Shown: in pieces, positions 10,566-20,599 of the stretch
Position numbering within the stretch: position 1 is the stretch's first letter
Layout: every line of letters starts with the position of its first letter
Assembly (NCBI GenBank): GCA_012934845.2
Contig: WNNJ02003129.1
Location: forward strand, 172,532-236,531
Reading direction: 5' to 3'
DNA from: Pomphorhynchus laevis
Taxonomy: Eukaryota; Acanthocephala; Palaeacanthocephala; Echinorhynchida; Pomphorhynchidae
Length of the DNA: 64,000 bases
Made by a program: the position numbers and the translations under genes
Notes under the pieces: generated by a model
What the model saw: only the letters and a program-made list of their open reading frames with translations
The model's database searches: none
Told to the model about the DNA's origin: nothing

Positions 10566-12545
10566 GTAGAGTCAGACCTCTTTAGTAGTGATGGTTCGTG
10601 TGTAGGAAAACTAGTAGACTTCGATAGTGTCACCGAGCGTGTCAAATTTTCCCATTATACGAACATTTTTGTCGGTTATTCAAATGTTCGTAGTCTCCTG
10701 GCTCAGTTCTCGGAAATTAAATTCATAGTTGCTTCGAAACGTTTTGATGTATTTTGTATAACCGAAACATGGCTACATTCTAACATTTCGGATGACTGTG
10801 TTGCCATCCCTAACTATTTTCTAATACGTTCGGATCGCTCATGTGGTAAACGTGGAGGTGGGGTAGCCGCCTATGTGCGAAATAGTCTCCTGGTATCGAA
10901 TATCTCGGCTTTTCGCGACGATATTGGTTATTCCTTTGAAGGTCTTGCTTTTACACTGGGAAATGGTCAACGATCCCGATTCTGCGTTCTTTACCGTTCT
11001 CCGTCCTATGAATTAAGATTTGACTCTCTTAAACCACATTTGCTGAGTTTATCTTCGTATCCTCTGATTTTGCTCCTGGGTGACTTCAATATCCCCCAAA
11101 TAGACTGGAAAAATAGTCATTCACGACCAATTCACGGAATTGGGAAAGTACTGAGTGACTTTCTGTTACTTGAGATGCTACTAGTTCAACATATTAAAGA
11201 ACCTACTTGTGTGACATGGACGCCTTCTATTCTCGATTTGGTCTTTACTAAGTGTTTGGGTGACGTTTCAGGTGTTCGTTATGACGCACCAATTGGCAAT
11301 AGCGATCACTGTGTACTCTCTATGCGGCTGTCGCTGTTCAACAGAGCCTCACAAAACTCTAATTTTAAAAAACGTTGTTGGGTAGGTGTTGATGCTAGTC
11401 AACTAGCTGCAAGCTTCCCAAAAGGTATCTGTGATAGTCTTCGTATCCACTTCGGTTTGGAGGTTCCTGTAGTCTTTGATCTGCTCCATGATGAATTGAT
11501 GCGAATTTCTGATATCTTTGCTCCGCTACGTGCCTGCAAGTTCAAGCATGGACATCCTCCTTGGTTCGACAGAGAGCTTCTTGATGCTATAAGATCCCGC
11601 AACAAATTGTGGCGCGAATTTAGGCGTTCTTCTGCTTCAAAACGTGCCTACATCGACTCTCGGAACTTATGCAATCGGCTAAAATTTCAGAAACGCTATT
11701 CGTACGAAGATAGTATCGCCAGGGATGCATCTTTGAATCCTAGGAGGTTTTGGTCTTATGTAAGAAACAACAGAACACTTGTCGCCACAATTAGCTCAAT
11801 CCAAACGCCAACTGAAACTTTGACCGATCCGTCTCTAATCGCCCAACATTTAGCTGATAGCTTCTTGGTACAGGCTTTGACCTCTAACAAACTGCATGAC
11901 TTTAGTTGGAAGTATGTTCCGGTTGCTCATCGGTGTTGTGTTCGTCCACTCAGAGTGGATGAGGTGTTGAACGAGGTAATGAAGCTCGATTCGTTTACAT
12001 CTCCGGGACCAGACAATATTGCCCCCTTCCTCGTCAAATCCCTAGCGAACGAACTGAGCAATGATTTAACTATGTTCTTCAGATACAGCTTAGATACATC
12101 TTGGATTCCTGACAGTTGGAAGTGTGCAATTGTGGTGCCTATTCCCAAAAAGCATCCTGCTAGCTTTTGCGCGGACTTTCGGCCCATTAGCTTAACTAGC
12201 GTATTCTGCAAACTTTTAGAAAGAATCATTGCTAGTAGAATCAGGGATCATTTGGATCTTAATCACATATTGGTTGAATCTCAACATGGTTTCAGGATCG
12301 GACGTTCATGCCTTACTAACCTACTAACTGCGCGTGAAAAATGGGCTGATGCTCTGGGGGCTGGGTTTCAGGTTCATACAGTATTCCTTGATTTTTCGAA
12401 AGCTTTTGATAGGGTACCACACGACGGCATAGTGTCTTTACTGTATCACTATGGACTTCATTCATATATTTGTGAGTGGGTCAGGGAATTTCTATCGAAT
12501 AGGTCTTTCCGAGTTTGTGTGGGGAGCGTGTTTTTTATTCGGTAA
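10566..12545 (+). pseudogene. LINE A1 endonuclease and front of reverse transcriptase
   Basis: The frame is open from the first bases of the element, well before the first internal ATG at 10,875. In order, the endonuclease shows YSNVRSL, ITETWL, RSDRSCGKRGGGVAAYV, LLGDFNIPQIDW and GNSDHC, which are the metal and catalytic motifs of APE-type nucleases. The RT then shows SPGPDNIAPFLVKSL, FRPISLTSVFCKLLERI, QHGFRIGRSCLTNLL and VFLDFSKAFDRV, which holds the first catalytic Asp. The frame ends at a TAA just after VCVGSVFFIR. The rest of the RT continues in the -1 frame. With no ATG near the 5' end, the true start is unknown. Confidence 0.88.
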
Positions 12546-13477
12546 ATATTAATTCTGGCGTACCGCAGGGATCAGTCCTTGACCCACTGATCTTTATAAT
12601 CTTCATTAATGATCTGCTACTCCGCTTATCATGCTCTCATCTAGCGTTTGCAGACGATCTAAAGATTTGGTCGATCATTAGAAGTCCTGCTGATCGAGTA
12701 TCGTTACAAAATGATCTAAACTCCCTGATCAAGTGGTGCGATTCTACCGGACTACGGTTGAATGTTGATAAATGTGTCCTCATGCAACTAGGTCGCCCTA
12801 TTGAAACTCTAAGGTACTTTATTGGAGATATGGTCTTAAAGGAAGTGTCTCATCATAAGGATTTAGGGATTATTGTCCATAGATCCTTGAAAACAAAGTT
12901 GAACACCGACTTCTTTCTAGGTAAAGCTACTAGGGCGTTATATTGTATTAAAAATGCATTCCTCAGGTTAAGCTGTCACATGTTTAAGAGGTTATTCATC
13001 TCCATCGTCAGGCCACACTTGGAGTACTGCATTCAGGCTTGTTTCCCTGTCACTAAGCAAGAACTATTAGACCTGGAGTCTATTCTTAGGCGCGGATTGA
13101 GGCTCTGTATTGGCTTAAGTGGTATTGACTATTATGTACGTCTAAGTCGTATTGGGATGTTGTCGGTACGTGAGAGGTTCATATCCTTGGAAATGCTATG
13201 TATATGGCATATGTCGAATGATGTGGTAGGTTATCCCACCGATGTAATCACTAGGCGGGTAGATCAGTTGCGGGGACATAGCAGAGTCTTGTATAAATTT
13301 AGATTTGACAGATTACCAAAAGTGTATAGACTCTCAAGGAGAGGAATTAACATGTGGAATTCGTTGCCTGAGGAAGTCGTTGCATCCCCCAGTTTGAGAA
13401 CGTTTAAATCACGATGCTACAAATGGATACATGAACAATGCCGCCATTCAACACTACCACTGGAATACCCTAATTAG
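12515..13477 (+). pseudogene. LINE A1 reverse transcriptase, back half and thumb
   Basis: This picks up in the -1 frame of the preceding ORF with [14 protein letters not shown], then LAFADDLKIW, which holds the catalytic ADD. The palm and thumb follow: RPHLEYCIQACFPVTKQ, LESILRRG and MWNSLPEEVVASPSLRTFK. The overlap with the first ORF is 31 bases and contains a T6 run. Together the two frames give an apparently complete EN-RT protein apart from this single shift. Confidence 0.88.
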
Positions 13478-13544
13478 CTACGTTGACTGACCATTGCTTT
13501 TGTTTTATTTTTTTTATTATTTTTTTTGGACTCTGCCTGAATAG

Positions 13545-13575
13545 CCTTTTGGCTTTGGTATGTATTGGAATAATA
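13545..13575 (+). promoter_or_regulatory. Conserved 3' end hairpin of LINE family A
   Basis: AGCC-TTTT-GGCT forms a small hairpin just before TATGTATTGGAATAATAAT. It is identical in A2 (about 48,612-48,640). A diverged A-like copy on the minus strand at about 49,010 also keeps it (AATAGCCTTATGGCTAAG). Such terminal hairpins are typically the RT recognition site in this type of LINE. Confidence 0.55.
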
Positions 13576-13589
13576 ATAAACTTAATAAA

Positions 13590-13860
13590 CAATTTTGATC
13601 ATTGTTTCCACTTATTCGAAGGTCGGGTTGTGGAGACAGTGCTCGGACGAGACGTGACCAAGTATCACAATCCTGTGTGGCAAACCAGACTTCACTTTAG
13701 ATATTCCTAAGCGTTCCTTGGAAATATAGAGAGTTTGATTTGTCCCCTATACCGATGTCTGCTTCAAGGTCTCCGTCCATAAAGTCCAATCTGGAACACT
13801 TAACAAGGAAGAGGCGCCCTAGCAATCCTCAAAACTTAGCCGAGCCACCTCAGCTGATTT
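13590..13860. other. Unassigned sequence after LINE A1
   Basis: The GC content is higher than its surroundings. An open frame at 13,612-13,710 reads GRVVETVLGRDVTKYHNPVW, but I recognise no family. It may be a transposon scrap. Confidence 0.3.
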
Positions 13861-13863
13861 CCT

Positions 13864-14170
13864 TCAAGAAGTAAGTAATTTTGGAGTAAAGCGGATGGCC
13901 GAGCTTTGAAGAAAGCTTGGTAATACGAGCTTACCCAGAAGGAACCTCATTTCGCTCACCTGTACTCTAAATATAGCCTTTATTACAACTGATCTGCGCA
14001 AAGAAATCATAATCTCCCTATTATTCCTACCATCACTCGAAAACAAGACGCTCAAGTACTTGAGCTCCTCCACGTCGAGTAAAACCTTATCACCAATTCG
14101 TATCGACGATGCTACCTTGTTTCGAGCAGAGCACATCGAGACAGTTTTGGATTTGCTAACTTCCTTGACA
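13864..14170 (-). mobile_element. LINE fragment, RT tail of another clade
   Basis: The minus-strand translation reads VSKSKTVSMCSARNKV, then VEELKYLSVLFSSDGRNNREI. This resembles the post-palm segment (K-x-K-V-M, F-K-Y-L-G-x-x-x-S-S-D-G-R) of RTE-like and L1-like reverse transcriptases. It is short, and I cannot tie it to another copy in the window. Confidence 0.5.
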
Positions 14171-14289
14171 ATTAATTAATTAAATGGTCAAATGCAATTT
14201 TAAACAATTTATGCCAGTAAAGGAGGTTATCAGCGCTTAGAATCTTAATTATTTAAATTCGAAAACTATAGCTTAGGCTCTAATAAGCT

Positions 14290-15070
14290 TAATTGATTAA
14301 TTAGCTGATCATGTGAAATTCCAGATGGAAGTTAATAAAATTTATGAATGGAGTTGTCAAACCGGATTTTTGATTAACGTATCGAAATGTGCTCACATGC
14401 GCTTTGGAAGGTCTTCACTTATATATTCATATATGATAGGGTTGCAAGAGATCGAAAAAGTTGTGAGTGTTCGGATTTTGAAATAATTTTTGATCGGACC
14501 TTGAGAACCAGAGTTGACACTGATCTTTCGCACCTATCACCTTCATACTTTTGCGCAATATATAAATATCTAGTACGTCCTCATTTAGAATACAATATCC
14601 AAGCTAATTTTCCAATTAAGAAGGGTGAGGTTAACAATTTAGAATGTATTCTACGACGTGGTAACAAATTATGCACTGAAATTTAAAATCTGAGCTCCTC
14701 ACAAAGCCTACTCGCGGTGAATGTTAATAGTGTATGTTGCAGGTAAATGTACCTATATATGCTAGCCATGTACTTTCTGGTAAAGGGAATTCACAGGTAT
14801 CCACAAAAATATGTGGTAGCAAATAGAATACGGTGCCACATTTGACACTTGTTTCACCTGATGAATTGTGGACATGGGTCACGTAGCACATAATCTCGAT
14901 TATCCCACAGAGCATTACGAGCTTGGAACGGTCTTCCGAATGAGATTGTGGCACTGCCCGTGTCTAGTTTTCGAAGGGCTGTTCTTAATTAAAGTAGCAG
15001 CCCGTGTATTCGAGTATCGCCTTTTAATTTTATTTTATTCTATTCAATTTATCAATGATTTATTGTGATC
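14290..15070 (+). mobile_element. Family A-like LINE remnant
   Basis: Translations show NVSKCAHMRFGRSS, RPHLEYNIQANFPIKKGE and LECILRRGNKLC. After about 170 unrelated bases, AWNGLPNEIVALPVSSFRR follows. These match the thumb and C-terminus of family A (RPHLEYCIQACFPVTKQ, WNSLPEEVVASPSLRTF), but the copy is old and interrupted. Confidence 0.7.
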
Positions 15071-15117
15071 AAGTAAATAACCATTGTGTGTTAAACTCTG
15101 CATTGTAATAATAACCA

Positions 15118-15395
15118 ATACCTAATAAATTTCAATAATACAAATTTTATTTAATGTGGCAAATGCGTACAAGCTGCACGCTTACAAGTCCACAAACAAA
15201 AATGAAAAAGTCAAGCAGATAAATTGTTTAAATGGGATCGGATTTGTCGTTTGAAGCACGGCAGGGAAGTTGATTGACGTATATGAATGGGCAGATGGTT
15301 CCACGATAGAGGAGCAGACACCAGGAAGGAGCGGAGTCCAAAGGAGGTAGAGTAGTTTGGGACATGTAAAAGAAGGGAATTACAATAACTAATAA
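15118..15395 (-). mobile_element. LINE family B, 3' end fragment B2
   Basis: Minus strand: LLLHVPNYSTSFGLRSFLV, then the final FKRQIRSHLNNLSA and stop, then the 3' hairpin GCGTGCAGCTTGTACGC and an AT-rich tail. It belongs to the same subfamily as the copies at 32,408, 36,125 and 41,125. It abuts the 5' end of the next B copy tail-to-head on opposite strands. Confidence 0.85.
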
Positions 15396-15419
15396 ACAAA
15401 AAATTTTAAGACCTTAAAC

Positions 15420-15515
15420 ACACAATCAATCCAGTTCCAGATCATACATTCCAGATCTATCCACTTCTAGATCAATCCACTTCCAGATCAATCCAGTTCC
15501 AGATCAATCCAGCAA
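15420..15515 (+). repeat. Tandem 5' repeats of LINE family B
   Basis: About five imperfect copies of a 17-19 base unit (ATCAATCCAGTTCCAGATC) lie at the 5' end of B3. The same unit is tandemly repeated at the 5' end of another B copy (49,730-49,775). It is therefore part of the element and could be a promoter-like 5' array, as in some other LINEs. Confidence 0.75.
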
Positions 15516-16003
15516 ATTTAACAGTTTTAACACACAAAGACGTCGATGAGAGGACGTAAGAAGACAGCTACGACCGACACCAACTGTGCTCAACTACAAG
15601 TACAGTGATCGACACACAACTGCAGCGTCTGGATTACAATCGCATGCGACAACAGTAAGTCTAAAGAAGACTTCCTATGCTTTTTTGTGCCAATAAACTC
15701 ATACGCGACCTCTCCCAAAAGAACATATCAACCTCCAACGTGTCTACTCAAACAACCCAGTCGTTTCTGATATCTTTTGTCAACCCACTGATCCTGTTAC
15801 CACATGCACTTCTAATCCCATGCCTTCACTTCACGAGACCCCCGTATCATCCCTTCTGTCTCGTATCTCAATAACTACATCCCTCAATCAAAATCACCTC
15901 CACCAACTTCTACAATCCTTCCACTTATAACCTTTCCTCACATCGCTCACCACCCTATCTATTATCCTAATCCTCTTCGTCTTCCGCTATCAAACCTACT
16001 CCC

Positions 16004-16627
16004 TTGATATCATCAATTCCTAGCTCTCCTATCGTGATCACACCAACTCACATTACTCGTCCTCCTTTACGGAAACGCTTTACTTCTCGCAATCGTTGCG
16101 TCATCGTCACTAATATCACTCATTCCACCTCTTTATCTCCACAAGCACGTCTCGACCATGATGTTTCCGCATTCAGATCCATCCTCTCGTCTCTTGTTCC
16201 TGCGGATAAACCATCCTTTTTCAACAACATCTCTCCTGTCGAATTCATCCGCCTAAATAAATCTTCTCAATCTAATCCTTCCCAGCCGCCTCTCCTAAAA
16301 TTTGTTTCAAGCATTGCTCTCACGCGTCTTCTGTTCTCTCCCAACGATTCAAAATCATGTGATCTTCAGCCACTCGCATTTTCCGCGATCGCGTACCCCT
16401 ACGAAATCGCTCAGCTGTCATCTGTCCTCATCGTAAAACGCCGTCACGAGAAAAATGGCGAAACATCTCTATCCATCCGAAAACATCGACGGAAATTTTC
16501 AAGTTGTCCACACCAACCCAAAAATTCAATGGCGCTCCATATCCCCTATGTGTATTCTCCACTACCCCCTATCACCACCACACACGGTTTCCGCCTCGGA
16601 CTCCTCAAAACTAGATCTATTCTATAA
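16004..16627 (+). pseudogene. LINE B3 ORF1-like protein
   Basis: A 207-residue frame precedes the endonuclease. Its tail, RRHEKNGETSLSIRKHRRK, resembles the basic C-terminal part of CR1-group ORF1 proteins. The middle (RLDHDVSAFRSILSSLVPAD) is helix-like. No zinc finger remains visible in this frame. The start codon is only the first Met of the open stretch, and upstream sequence at 15,650-16,000 probably belongs to the same ORF in other frames. ORF1 proteins bind the element RNA. Confidence 0.5.
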
Positions 16628-17437
16628 ATATTCGAACTCATCCTCAACCTATTCACCAAGCAATTCATCGATCTCTTCTGCCTCACCGAATCCTGGCACT
16701 CCGATTCTGACGACCTCTCCATTCGCCGTTTGTCCTCGGCGGGTTGCTAACTAGTCGAATCCGCTCGCCTCCTCAGCAAATCCCCTTCCAAATTCTCTAA
16801 TCATGGCGACATTGTCGCATTCGCCCGTTGTATAACGTCCTGGCGACATTCATCTCGCCATTGTATAACGTCCTGGTTCATCAGCTCTAACATTCTTATT
16901 TTTTTTACCAAATTCGTTGACCTTATGTCTCACTGTTCTTTGTCCTCAATCTCTTCCATCGTTCTTGGCGACTTCAACATCCGCCTCGACCGCCCCTCTT
17001 CCACTGAGTCCATCCAGTTCATCAACATTCTATCCAACTATAACTACAAATCCATCTCCACTGCCCCCACTCATATCCTTGGTGGGACACTCGACATCAT
17101 CGCTGTCCCAAATCATTTTGCTCCCTACACCACACTGTCCATTTTCTATCCTGGTATATCCGATCACTTTTTCGTTACTCTTGATCTCACTCACAACCAC
17201 ACCACTCCTCAATCACCTACAATCCTACGTCGCTCTTGGAGAAATCTTGACCTCTCCCTTCTCCGCTCTGAATTACTCAAATCGTCTCTATCCCATCCCA
17301 CAATAACATATTCCTCTCATCACGATCCCGCATTTCTTTTCGACTCTAAACTCGCATCGATTCTCTATATTCTCTTGCCCTTGAAGCCTAACCCAAACCG
17401 TCGCTTGCAACGTGCCCCATGGTTTGACATTCAATGA
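16560..17437 (+). pseudogene. LINE B3 APE-type endonuclease domain
   Basis: The domain is recognisable over several frames: GFRLGLLKTRSIL; DLFCLTESWHSDSDD, which holds the catalytic Glu; VLGDFNIRLDRPSS; LDIIAVPNHFAPYT; and GISDHFFVTLDL, which holds the terminal SDH motif. The minus-strand fossil B4 (about 27,305-27,046 and 22,630-21,960) aligns along the same stretch, with similar motifs. The domain would nick target DNA for priming. Confidence 0.8.
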
Positions 17438-17439
17438 CT

Positions 17440-18676
17440 ACTCTCAAAGCGTCGACTCCGTCATGCTTTTCGAGTCTATCACTGCTCCCTCAGACGTGAT
17501 TTCCGCTCGGTCACTTCGTCTTTCCATGATTCATATCTTGCTCATCGCCAGTCTCATCTCCAGCTACTACGTACCAAATGTAACTCCTTCTGGCAGCATA
17601 AAATCATCACTTCATTCAACTCTAAGACTCTATGACATACTTTTAACTCAATCCTTACTCACTCCTCTCCGCCATGCAACATCAATCCCCATGATTATTC
17701 GTCATTTCTCCAGACCAAAGTATCCACGTTGTTCTCTTACACCACGGTCTCCATCCTATTCCACTCTGACCCGCCTAGCCTCATCCTTCCGGAACTCTTT
17801 CATCTGCTCCCTGTCTCACCTTCCGAAGTCTCATCTGTACTCATGTCCTTGCTCAACAAAACCTCACCTGCCGATACCCAGCCTACCCACATACTTAAAT
17901 CCATATGCTCATCGATATCCCCTTTTCTCACAACCTTGTTTAATTCGTCCAACCGCAGTCGTATCTTCCCTTCACACTGGAAATCCGTAATCGTTCGTCT
18001 CCTCATTAAGAAACAATCGCTCGACCGCTCACTTCCATCTAGATATTGCCCAATTTCACTACTCCCTACTCCTTCTAAGTTCTTAGAACACCTCATCCTA
18101 ATACAGATCAACGCTAATCTCTCATCATCCAATCTGTACCCTCCTTTCCGATCCGTATTCCGATCTAATCACTTCACAGAAATCGCCTGCATGAAAGTTT
18201 ACAACGATTTACTCATTTGTCGAGACAAGGCTCTATATAGTGTTCTTATCTTCCTCGACCTGTCTTCTGCCTTTGACATTGTCGACCACTCTGTCGTCCT
18301 TTCTCGCCTTCGTTATGATTACGGCTTTTCTTCCTCCTCCGTAGCATGGTTTGCCTTATATCTATCCGACCGTTCCTTTCGCGTCTGTTCTAATTCATCA
18401 TCCTGCCCTCCCATCCCCATCTTTTACGGGGTCCCACAAGATTCAGTCCTAGGTCCCATGCTTTTCTATCTTCTGCTCGGCGATCTCTCTCAATTTATCA
18501 AACCTTTCTCCTTTAACGTCATGCAATACGCCGATGACATCCTCATATATGCTCATGCACCCGCACATCGCATACAAGATATCGGCATTTATGCTTCCAA
18601 GTGTCTTTTTTCTATCTACGAACGTCTCTCCAATCTCCATCTCGTTCTAAACCCCGACAAGTCTAAAATAATGTAA
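17440..18676 (+). pseudogene. LINE B3 reverse transcriptase
   Basis: The main frame at 17,729-18,676 contains YCPISLLPTPSKFLEHLI, LIFLDLSSAFDIVDHS, YGVPQDSVLGPMLFY and MQYADDILIYAHAP, so both catalytic Asp motifs are present. It ends in a TAA after NPDKSKIM, where family members continue with WILP. The stop therefore replaces a conserved Trp codon. Confidence 0.85.
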
Positions 18677-19327
18677 ATCCTACCCCGTAAACCAAACATA
18701 TCTCATCCCACTGTATCTTTTGCCTCATCAATCATCCCCATAGTACACAATCTCACTTTTTAAGCCTTCCGTTTCGATGATTATCTTTCCCTTAAACCCT
18801 TCTTCCGTGACAAGGTCCGCTCGTCTTACTTAATTCTCCGTGACATCCGCCGTATCCGCTCCCTTATCGACTTCCGTTATTGTATGTCTATTCTTTCATC
18901 GCTTCTTTTCCCTAAAATCGATTACTGCCTTAGCCTTTTCGTCAATGCTCCAAAATCCATCATCCTACTCCTACAACGCATAATCAACTCCGCCGTTCGA
19001 GTGCTCTTTCGTCTCTGTCGCTTCGACCACACATCCACATATCTTGCCCAACTCTTCTGGCTTACCATCTACATCCGCATTAAACTACGCCTTCTTCTCG
19101 TAACTTTTCGTCTCATCGCTGTCGGCTCCCCATCGCCCACCTCGCTATCGCTGCGTTCCCGTCATACCCTCTTACTCCACGTTCCCAATTACTCCAACAA
19201 CTATGGTCTCCGACCTTTCCTCGTAGCCGCCTCACTCGCCTGGAATCAACTCAATCTCGACGTACGCCGTGCTCCCTCTTTTATCACATTCAAACACCTC
19301 TTCCGTTCACACCTTCTCGACATATGA
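18677..19327 (+). pseudogene. LINE B3 RT thumb and C-terminal tail
   Basis: Translations at 18,680-19,327 show ILPRKPNISHP, FPKIDYCLSLFVNAPKS, LLQRIINSAVRVLFRLCRF and VPNYSNNYGLRPFLVAA, and end at HLFRSHLLDI and stop. This is the standard CR1/L2 tail. It follows the TAA at 18,676 in the same element, after at least one more frame change. Confidence 0.85.
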
Positions 19328-19344
19328 TTTACATTTCTGTTTTG

Positions 19345-19404
19345 TTGTGGTCATGCAAGCGTGCGCTGGCACGCATTTGCCACGTTAAAATAAATCTTTT
19401 TTAA
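19345..19404 (+). promoter_or_regulatory. Conserved 3' hairpin of LINE family B
   Basis: GCGTGC-GCT-GGCACGC can fold back on itself just before ATTTGCCACGTTAAAATAAAT. Equivalent hairpins end every B copy that reaches its 3' end in this window. It is probably the RT recognition element. Confidence 0.7.
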
Positions 19405-19543
19405 TAACATAATATTTGTGCCGTTGCAAAATTTCATCAATATTATCAAACGAAAAGTTTAAACAACTTTTTTAAAGAGAATAAAATATGTAATGTTTTG
19501 AGGAAATGTGTAGAGAACAAAATCTTATGAAATACGAACACAC

Positions 19544-19549
19544 TTTATT
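19544..19549 (-). promoter_or_regulatory. Polyadenylation signal AATAAA of adenylate kinase gene
   Basis: On the minus strand the TAG stop at 19,552-19,550 is followed immediately by AATAAA. If it is used, the 3' UTR is only some 15-30 bases. Confidence 0.6.
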
Positions 19550-20218
19550 CTACTTTATAGTTTCTTGCAGAAATTTCAGAACATGAGGCCATATCTTGTT
19601 TGTTTCACGACCGAAAAACTCGTGCAAAATGCCCTTTTTTCTGTAAAACTCACGAAGTGGATTGGTTTGATCTTCGTATAGCTGAAGTCTAGCTCTTACT
19701 GTATCTGGTTTATCATCATCACGTTGAATGAGCGGTTCACCTGTTACATCATCTAGACCGGGGCTGGTTGGAGGATTGAAATCTAGATTATATATCCTTC
19801 CGCTTTCTGGATGAATAAAACGGACTGAAAGTCTCTTAACAATTTCATCTGCAGGAACATTCAAGCATACTACAAAATCTAGGGCCGCGATTTTGTCAAG
19901 TCCCTTAGCCTGATCAAATGTCCGAGGAAAACCATCTAATAACCAATTCCCATTATCGTGTTTATCAAGCTCCTGTTTAATTATTTCTAAAACTAAAGAA
20001 TCGGGTACAAGCTTGCCTTCACTAACATATTTTTGTGCCGTTTTTCCTCGAGCAGTACAATTCCTAATCTCATTTCTCAGTAGATCACCCGATGGAATAT
20101 GAGCGAATTCAAAATTGTTGATTATCCGCTTTGAAACTGTCCCTTTTCCTGAACCGGGTGCACCGAGTATTAAAGCTCTCCATAATTTAGATCCAGATGA
20201 AGTAGAAAAAAAGCGCAT
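19550..20218 (-). CDS. AK3: Adenylate kinase 3 (GTP:AMP phosphotransferase, mitochondrial)
   Basis: AK3 transfers phosphate from GTP to AMP in the mitochondrial matrix, regenerating GDP for succinyl-CoA synthetase. The 222-residue single-exon frame is the family's usual length. The P-loop GAPGSGKGT is at residues 19-27 and IPSGDLLRNE at 41-50. The AMP-site motif DGFPRT is at 95-100. The LID runs from RFIHPESGRIYNLDFNPP to DDKPDTVRARL, and its serine, histidine and aspartate in place of the zinc cysteines are normal for AK3. The short N-terminus (FFSTSSGSKLWR) is basic and Ser-rich, as a weak mitochondrial signal would be. It starts at the only upstream Met. The lack of introns, where neighbouring genes have several, leaves a retrogene origin possible. 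It looks intact and functional. Confidence 0.95.
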   Translation of the reverse strand: MRFFSTSSGSKLWRALILGAPGSGKGTVSKRIINNFEFAHIPSGDLLRNEIRNCTARGKTAQKYVSEGKLVPDSLVLEIIKQELDKHDNGNWLLDGFPRTFDQAKGLDKIAALDFVVCLNVPADEIVKRLSVRFIHPESGRIYNLDFNPPTSPGLDDVTGEPLIQRDDDKPDTVRARLQLYEDQTNPLREFYRKKGILHEFFGRETNKIWPHVLKFLQETIK

Positions 20219-20599
20219 CTAGAGTATAATACGAATATTATGTGATTGATGCTTTTTTAGATCAAGAGCAATGCGAAATTTGAATTACTACTGATTCATT
20301 TAAACGTTATCTGTTCAAAATAAAACGATGCATTTGGCTTAAACATTTAATTGTAAAAATAAATGAAGTAATAACATTTTACGGTTACAAATTATTTCTT
20401 AATTTTGAATAATCACAAAATAAATTAACGAATTAAATAAATTAAATTAATTTTGAAATAAAAATTATCGTTGATTTCATTAAGCATTATGTGTTCATAA
20501 TTAAAATTAATTTAATTATGTTAAATAAAATTAATTCTGAAAATGAATGAAGGCATAGTCTTAGGGAAATGCTCAATCTCACAAACCTCGTCATCGAGC

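Larger units (their letters stand above)
10564..13580 (+). mobile_element. LINE family A, copy A1 (about 3.0 kb, EN plus RT)
   Basis: This non-LTR retrotransposon of the CR1/Jockey group carries an APE-type endonuclease and a reverse transcriptase. It begins at the same base (CTGTAGAGTCAG) as the second copy at 45,646. It ends with the same 3' module: TGCCTGAATAGCCTTTTGGC, then TATGTATTGGAATAATAAT. No ORF1 precedes the endonuclease in either copy. The two copies differ at only about ten residues over the first 556 residues of the EN/RT frame, so both are recent insertions. One frame break, shared by the two copies, splits the reading frame inside the RT. Confidence 0.92.
15420..19404 (+). mobile_element. 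LINE family B, near full-length copy B3 (CR1/L2-like)
   Basis: A 4.0 kb element with a tandem-repeat 5' end, an ORF1, an APE-type endonuclease, an RT and a conserved 3' hairpin. The plus strand is strikingly pyrimidine-rich (TCC, CTC and ATC codons), unlike families A and D. The C-terminal pattern LLLHVPNYSNNYGLRPFLVA, then SLAWNQLN, then FKHLFRSHL, is the hallmark tail of CR1/L2 LINEs. The reading frame is broken several times. It ends 146 bases from the adenylate kinase stop codon. Confidence 0.88.

Noticed and set aside
12524-12535. Classical X-XXY-YYZ slippery heptamer for the LINE A frame change
   Set aside because: TTTTTTA is present but out of register with the zero frame (codons TTT TTT ATT), so a standard tandem slip is not supported. 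Only a simple T-run slip or indel remains.
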